From Clostridia bacterium (GTDB lineage Bacteria; Bacillota; Clostridia; Oscillospirales; CAG-272): 11,083 bases of DNA. The position numbers and the translations under genes were made by a program. Below are positions 6,767 to 11,083 of the stretch, piece by piece (within the stretch, counting starts at the first letter, position 1; every line of letters begins with the position of its first letter). The stretch is from the NCBI GenBank assembly GCA_017504335.1, contig JAFVRI010000274.1, forward strand, positions 1-11,083. The letters are read 5' to 3'. The notes below the pieces were generated by a model. That model did not search any database and was not told the DNA's origin. It was given only the letters and a program-made list of their open reading frames with translations.

Positions 6767-9009
6767 GAGCTGTATTTACAAAGGAACTGAAGGATTTTCT
6801 GCGTGGACGAAAGGGCTGGTGTATCCTTGCCCTGTTGATGCTCGCCAACGGCGCATTTTTGACCTATTTCCACTTTTATCTTGGCAATACCCGATATGAG
6901 ATCCTTTTGGAAGCGATGATGACTGTTGTGGGCTTTTTGCTTCCTCTTTGGGTCGTTCCGCGTATGAATGAAGAGCGGGGAGGGGAGCAAGCTTGCTTTT
7001 TGGCTTCTCTTCCTCTGACGAAAAAGGAGATCTTCTTTGGAAAGCTTTGGGCATCGGTTGCGATTCTTTTTGGCATGACGGTGCTTTTGGGGCTTTCTCC
7101 CCTTGTGCTTTGTTTCTTCGGTGCCACTCACCTACTTTATACATATCTTGCGCTGACAGTTGCCTTTCTTTTGGGATGTGCCATTTTGTTTGCTGTTGCA
7201 TTCCTTTCGGTTTTGTTCCGCAAGCAGCTTTACGCATGGATTGCATCCTACGGATTTTTGGCGGCTCTGATGCTTCTGTCTTTCCTTGCGGGAAGAACCT
7301 CGGGCGTTTGGAAGACCGTGTTCGAATTTCTTTCTTTGACGGATCTGTTTTCTCCTTTGGGATATGGACTGTTTCGTTGGGAGATCCCCTTGTGGTATCT
7401 GGCAGTTTCTCTTGCGTTTCTTTGCGCGATCCTTTTGTTTCTCGGTAAACGCGGGGAGATGCGTTTTGGCGGAAAGGGAATGCTTTCCGGAGTCCTTGCC
7501 TGCGTGCTGATTGCGGCAAGCACCGTCAGCACCTTCTTGCCCGCAAGCGCAAGAGCCTTGGATTTGAGTGCTGAGAAAACCATGAGCGTGTCGGTGACCA
7601 CCGAAAAATATCTTGAGGGAATCAAAAACGACGTGACGCTATATCTGCTTACAGATGATATGTCCGAAGATCCTTACGAGGATCCTGCTTTTGAGGCATT
7701 TCTGGATCGCTACGCAAGCTGCGGTGACCATATTGCCCTGAAACGGATTCCCGTCAGCGAGAGTGGCTCGCTTCTTGCGGAATTCGGTGCCACTCCCTCG
7801 GAGAAATATGGCTACTGCATCATTGCAAAAAGTGACAAGCGTGCCCAGGTCGTGCAGTATTCCGATATGCTTTATTACAAGATGAATAGCGGTATTCCGC
7901 TTCCCACAGAGGTGGCGCTTCAGTTGGGAACCAGTCAGATTCCGACGCAGTTCCATGCGTCCTATTACAGAACCTATCTTGCTCTTCTGGAGCAGCTGGC
8001 GGAGCTGGATACCTCCTTTATTACCTACTACTACACCTTTCTGAATCAGGCGAAGCTTCATTTTGTGGGCGAGACCCTTTTGAACCAGCTGGTGGAATAT
8101 GTTTCTTTTGAGATCATTCCTACGTCCTATGTGCTGGTCGGACACGGAGAGTCCGATATGAAAGGACTGTTGCTTGGAAACCTGATTACGGGATATAAGG
8201 CATTGGAGCTTTCCTCGGTGCAGCAGGTTCCCGCCGATGCGGCATCCGTGCTTCTTCTTTCTCCCAACGTGGATTATACTGCCGAGGAGGTTCGGATGCT
8301 GAGGGAGTATTTGAATCGCGGAGGAAGTCTGACGGTCATTACGGGAGAAGCAAATCTGAGCATGCCCAATCTGATGAGCCTTCTTTCCGCGTACGGCTTG
8401 TCTGCGGAGAAGGGATCGATTCGTGCCGAAATCGAAGAAAAGGATAAGGACGGAAACGTAAAACAGGTCGTAACCGATTCTGTTCCCGTGTATGTCAATG
8501 AAAATCATGATGCATTGACTGAGTTGGATTCCATGGGGTTGACCAAGGGAGCGATCGGAATTACGGGGGGAAATGCCATTTCCTTCCGAAAGACCGATGA
8601 TCCGACCCTGATTACCACAGCATTGCTGACTACGGTGGATACCGCATTTGCATCCGATCAGAGCGCAAAATCGTCCTACATATTGGGGGCGGCGGCAGAG
8701 ACCGCAGACGGAGCGCATCTGGTATGGTTTACAGGGGCGAAGAGCTATCTGTTAACCAAGGCAGACATTACGGAGAACTCGAAGGAATCCATCGTGTATC
8801 CTCTCTTGTGTCCCTATGTAACCTCCATGTGGACCGATCTTCGCAACACATCCTCTGTTGCCGAGATCCCCGCAACGCTCTATGAGGAGCCATATTTACA
8901 GGCGACCGATACGAACATGATCGTGTTCGGTATTTCCAGTGTGCTGTTGATTCCCGCATGCTTGGTTGCCGCGGGCGTCATTCGTTGCTATAAACGAAAG
9001 AAGGCATAA
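6763..9009 (+). CDS. GldF-GldG-type fused ABC permease/extracytoplasmic protein
   Basis: The 748-residue product joins two parts that are separate proteins (GldF and GldG) in gliding Bacteroidota. Residues 1-230 form an ABC-2-type permease: it opens FTKELKDFLRGRKG, and six membrane segments lie near 19-39, 49-65, 93-117, 124-150, 155-176 and 208-227. TM7 (239-258) leads into a large outside domain (about 260-715). This contains ALDLSAEKTMSVS (265-277), VLVGHGESD (457-465), DAASVLLLSPNVDYTAEEV (492-510) and REYLNRGGSLTVITG (514-528), matching the GldG/DUF4350-like pattern. TM8 (718-739) and a basic tail (RCYKRKKA) end the protein. ATG 6763 has AAGGAGG (6749-6755) with 7-nt spacing. A GTG at 6736 is upstream of this site and not used. 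The export substrate is unknown; motility is not implied in Firmicutes. Confidence 0.87.
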   Translation: MRAVFTKELKDFLRGRKGWCILALLMLANGAFLTYFHFYLGNTRYEILLEAMMTVVGFLLPLWVVPRMNEERGGEQACFLASLPLTKKEIFFGKLWASVAILFGMTVLLGLSPLVLCFFGATHLLYTYLALTVAFLLGCAILFAVAFLSVLFRKQLYAWIASYGFLAALMLLSFLAGRTSGVWKTVFEFLSLTDLFSPLGYGLFRWEIPLWYLAVSLAFLCAILLFLGKRGEMRFGGKGMLSGVLACVLIAASTVSTFLPASARALDLSAEKTMSVSVTTEKYLEGIKNDVTLYLLTDDMSEDPYEDPAFEAFLDRYASCGDHIALKRIPVSESGSLLAEFGATPSEKYGYCIIAKSDKRAQVVQYSDMLYYKMNSGIPLPTEVALQLGTSQIPTQFHASYYRTYLALLEQLAELDTSFITYYYTFLNQAKLHFVGETLLNQLVEYVSFEIIPTSYVLVGHGESDMKGLLLGNLITGYKALELSSVQQVPADAASVLLLSPNVDYTAEEVRMLREYLNRGGSLTVITGEANLSMPNLMSLLSAYGLSAEKGSIRAEIEEKDKDGNVKQVVTDSVPVYVNENHDALTELDSMGLTKGAIGITGGNAISFRKTDDPTLITTALLTTVDTAFASDQSAKSSYILGAAAETADGAHLVWFTGAKSYLLTKADITENSKESIVYPLLCPYVTSMWTDLRNTSSVAEIPATLYEEPYLQATDTNMIVFGISSVLLIPACLVAAGVIRCYKRKKA

Positions 9010-9030
9010 AAGCCAAATCCGGTGCTTACA

Positions 9031-9063
9031 ATGAAGTACGGAGGCAATGCCTTCCGACTTCAT
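9031..9063. repeat. Imperfect palindrome/hairpin between the GldFG-type gene and ddl
   Basis: ATGAAGT (9031-9037) and ACTTCAT (9057-9063) form a 7-bp outer stem. CGGAGGC (9039-9045) pairs with GCCTTCCG (9049-9056) with a single bulge on each side. The tip is AAT. Neither strand has a following T-run, so it is not a classic rho-independent terminator. It may be an mRNA processing or stability element, or one copy of a dispersed repeat; only the inverted symmetry is certain. Confidence 0.6.
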
Positions 9064-9082
9064 GATAAAGTGAGGGATCAAA

Positions 9083-10027
9083 ATGAATCCTGAATTGAAT
9101 GTGCTGGTGGTATGCGGAGGAATCTCCTCCGAGCGTGCCATTTCCTTGCGAAGCGGAAGAGCGGTTTTAGAGGCTCTTCGGGAGTACGGCTATCACAATG
9201 CCAGACTCTTTGACCTCCGCGAGGACAACATGGGTGAGATCCTGTCTGCTCATCCCGATGCCGTGTTTTTGACCCTTCACGGAAAGGGAGGTGAGGACGG
9301 ACGAATCCAAGGCTTCCTTGATCTGGCTGGAATCCCGTATACGGGCTCGGGTGTGGAATCCAGTGCTGTTTGCATGAATAAGATCCTGACAAAGCAGGTG
9401 CTTCTTTCCATGGGCTTGCCTACTGCAAGATTTACCATCATCCGCAAGGAACGGATGGTCAAGGAGGGCGTGGCAACTATTGCGCGCGAGCTGATCGATT
9501 CCATCGGTCTTCCCATGGTTTTGAAGGCTCCCTGCGAGGGCTCCAGTATTGGTGTATCCATTGTCAAGGAGGAGAGAGAGCTTTCCCGTGCCGTGGTGGA
9601 TATTTTTTCCTACGATGACCGCCTTTTGGCAGAGGAATTTCTGTCGGGTACCGAGATCACTCTGCCCATTCTCGGAAATGAGGAGCTGATGGTGCTTCCC
9701 GATATTGAGATCACCTCGGAACGAGAATTTTACGATTATACCGCCAAATATACCCAGGGAATGTGTCACCACATCATCCCTGCTCGAATTTCCGCAGAAA
9801 ATCGGGAGCGGGCAAGAACCATCGGTAGGGAAGCATACCTTGCTTTACGCTGTCGGGGATTGGCAAGAATCGACTTTATCGTGGACGAACGAAGAGGTCC
9901 TATGGTCATTGAGATCAATACGCTTCCCGGTATGACCGAAATGAGCCTATTTCCCGATTCGGCAAGAGCCATGGGGATTTCCTTTCCCGAGCTTTGCCAT
10001 CACATTCTGTCTCTTTGCATGGAGTAA
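9083..10027 (+). CDS. ddl: D-alanine-D-alanine ligase
   Basis: This ATP-grasp enzyme joins two D-alanines in the cytosol for the peptidoglycan stem peptide. The 314-residue protein is on the short side of the family range. Motifs in order are CGGISSERAISLRSG (11-25), with Glu17 equivalent to E. coli DdlB Glu15; LHGKGGEDGRIQG (65-77); IPYTGSGVESSA (84-95); the ATP-site VLKAPCEGSSIG (146-157) with Lys148; the omega loop FYDYTAKY (216-223); RIDF (262-265); and EINTLPGMTEMSLFP (277-291). Tyr223 in the omega loop corresponds to DdlB Tyr216, a residue associated with D-Ala rather than D-lactate as second substrate. This predicts ordinary D-Ala-D-Ala synthesis. The ATG has a GAGGG-like site about 6 nt upstream. 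It follows the GldFG-type gene after a hairpin-containing gap of 73 bp, and the isomerase gene follows after 22 bp. Confidence 0.95.
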   Translation: MNPELNVLVVCGGISSERAISLRSGRAVLEALREYGYHNARLFDLREDNMGEILSAHPDAVFLTLHGKGGEDGRIQGFLDLAGIPYTGSGVESSAVCMNKILTKQVLLSMGLPTARFTIIRKERMVKEGVATIARELIDSIGLPMVLKAPCEGSSIGVSIVKEERELSRAVVDIFSYDDRLLAEEFLSGTEITLPILGNEELMVLPDIEITSEREFYDYTAKYTQGMCHHIIPARISAENRERARTIGREAYLALRCRGLARIDFIVDERRGPMVIEINTLPGMTEMSLFPDSARAMGISFPELCHHILSLCME

Positions 10028-10049
10028 GGAAGTAAAAAAGGAGAGGCCT

Positions 10050-10973
10050 ATGAAAATTGCAACCACTACGGGAGATTTCCGAAGATTTTGCGAAAACGAC
10101 GAGGAACGGATCCGCGAGCTTCACCGTGCGGGCTTTCGGTATATTGATCTGAATATGTACAGCTTTAAGCCCGACTGCGAATACATGAGTGAGCATTGGC
10201 AGGATGCAGTCAAAAGACTCCGTGACCTTGCCGATGAGCTTGGCATGAGCTTTGTGCAGGCGCATTCTCAAGGAGGCAATCCTCTGTCCGAGGATCCCGC
10301 CCGTGTGGACTTTTTGCTGAAGGCAACCCTTCGCTCCATTGAAATCTGCCAAATTCTCGGTATCAAAAACACCGTGGTTCATAACGGATTTGTCAAGGGG
10401 ATTTCCAAGGAAGAATGGTTCGAGAGAAACAAGGACTTTTACGAAAAGCTCTTTCCCACCATGGAGAGATGTGGCGTAAACGTGCTTTGCGAAAATTCTA
10501 CCAAGGCAAATATGGGAGACAGATATTTTATCAATTCCGGCAGGGATATGCGGGAGTTTATCCGGTATGTTGACCATCCGCAGATTCACGGATGTTGGGA
10601 TACGGGACACGCAAACTGCGAGGGCAGTCAGTATGATGAGATCATGGCTGTGGGCGATGAGCTGTACGCCATTCACTATAACGATAACCGAGGTTCTAAG
10701 GACGACCACGTAGCCCCTTTTATAGGAACCTTGAACCATGACGAGATCATGCACGCTCTGATTGACGTGGGCTTCCGCGGATATTTTACATTGGAGTGTG
10801 ATAGCTCTCTGACAAGCTATGATCATTGGCTGGGAAAGAGACGCCGATTTGAAAAGGAGGGCATCGATGCTCGTCTGAGTGAGCCGCAGCTGTTTATGCA
10901 ACGGCACATAGAGGCGATGATGTACGATACCGCCAAATGGATTTTGGAATCTTACAATTTATTCGAGGCATAA
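10050..10973 (+). CDS. Sugar phosphate isomerase/epimerase (xylose isomerase-like TIM barrel)
   Basis: The 307 residues fit the AP-endonuclease-2/xylose-isomerase-like TIM-barrel superfamily (IolE/YcjR-type). It starts with MKIATTTGDF. Metal- and substrate-binding candidates are spread along the barrel in the usual order: His72 (QAHSQGG), His111 (VVHNGF), Glu148 (LCENS), Asp184 and His187 (WDTGHAN), His209 (IHYNDN), Asp219/His220 (KDDHVAPF) and Glu249 (LECD). These predict a divalent-metal-dependent isomerase or epimerase. The substrate, possibly a sugar or inositol derivative, cannot be chosen from sequence. AAGGAG lies 6 nt before the ATG at 10050, and the gene follows ddl after 22 bp. It is the last gene before the terminator at 10994-11024. 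Confidence 0.85.
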   Translation: MKIATTTGDFRRFCENDEERIRELHRAGFRYIDLNMYSFKPDCEYMSEHWQDAVKRLRDLADELGMSFVQAHSQGGNPLSEDPARVDFLLKATLRSIEICQILGIKNTVVHNGFVKGISKEEWFERNKDFYEKLFPTMERCGVNVLCENSTKANMGDRYFINSGRDMREFIRYVDHPQIHGCWDTGHANCEGSQYDEIMAVGDELYAIHYNDNRGSKDDHVAPFIGTLNHDEIMHALIDVGFRGYFTLECDSSLTSYDHWLGKRRRFEKEGIDARLSEPQLFMQRHIEAMMYDTAKWILESYNLFEA

Positions 10974-10993
10974 AAAAATCGAGAAAATTTTTC

Positions 10994-11024
10994 AAGGACG
11001 GGAATCGAGACCCCGTCCTTTTTT
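10994..11024 (+). terminator. Rho-independent terminator after the MATE-ddl-isomerase operon
   Basis: AAGGACGGG (10994-11002) pairs perfectly with CCCGTCCTT (11012-11020) around a 9-nt loop. A run of six T (11019-11024) follows. It is placed 20 bp past the isomerase stop and closes the plus-strand operon. Confidence 0.95.
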
Positions 11025-11036
11025 ATTGGAAATTGA

Positions 11037-11065
11037 TTGACGAATCGATGGATTTGTGGTACAAT
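11037..11065 (+). promoter_or_regulatory. Sigma-A promoter for a gene beyond the right edge
   Basis: TTGACG (11037-11042) and TACAAT (11060-11065) are separated by 17 bp, five of six consensus bases at each. A purine-rich AAGGGG at 11067-11072 may be the ribosome binding site of the next gene, which starts outside the window. Confidence 0.82.
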
Positions 11066-11083
11066 CAAGGGGAAAGAAGCAAA

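Noticed and set aside
7639..8718. A 359-codon open frame on the minus strand inside the GldFG-type gene
   Set aside because: The plus-strand protein has clear domain motifs throughout. The antisense product is rich in His, Arg, Gln and Ile with no recognisable motif, as expected for a shadow frame.
9915..10907. A 330-codon open frame on the minus strand over the isomerase gene
   Set aside because: It is antisense to a protein with a full set of TIM-barrel metal-site motifs and has no ribosome binding site or domain pattern of its own.

Overview
The window looks like chromosomal DNA of a Gram-positive, endospore-forming Clostridia-type bacterium. The evidence is a recognisable SpoIIR (mother-cell/forespore signalling), strong AAGGAG-type ribosome binding sites, near-consensus sigma-A promoters, and short tightly packed operons. 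The base composition is moderate. I cannot name the genus. I see no rRNA, tRNA, CRISPR array, insertion sequence or phage gene.

Left part (1-242, + strand): the 3' end of an AraC-family regulator, cut by the window edge. Its end overlaps the end of the convergent spoIIR by 26 bp.

Minus-strand block (217-4458): a perfect-consensus sigma-A promoter (4430-4458) drives hisS (histidyl-tRNA synthetase). A DJ-1/PfpI protein, a 5-formyltetrahydrofolate cyclo-ligase and a CPBP/CAAX-type membrane protease follow in the same direction, spaced 33 bp apart or overlapping. A long hairpin (829-880) ends this group and carries the Shine-Dalgarno sequence of spoIIR in its distal arm, so spoIIR sits behind a terminator or attenuator-like structure.

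Plus-strand block (4513-11024): a second near-perfect sigma-A promoter (4513-4541) drives a five-gene series. It holds a MATE exporter, an ABC ATPase-like protein, a fused GldF-GldG-type membrane protein, D-Ala-D-Ala ligase (ddl) and a TIM-barrel sugar-phosphate isomerase/epimerase. A clear rho-independent terminator (10994-11024) closes it. A new sigma-A promoter (11037-11065) then points to a gene beyond the right edge.

The most unusual item is the ATPase-like gene at 6005-6766. It belongs to the Gld-type (GldA) ABC family and keeps a Walker A lysine and the Walker B aspartate. However, the Q-loop glutamine, the whole LSGGQ signature, the catalytic glutamate, the D-loop aspartate and the H-loop histidine are all replaced. 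It is translationally coupled to the GldFG fusion protein. Together they look like a Gld-type ABC system whose nucleotide-binding subunit has become a pseudo-ATPase, placed directly upstream of a cell-wall precursor gene. HisS is also an unusual variant, with an altered motif 2 and a motif 3 lacking its usual arginine.
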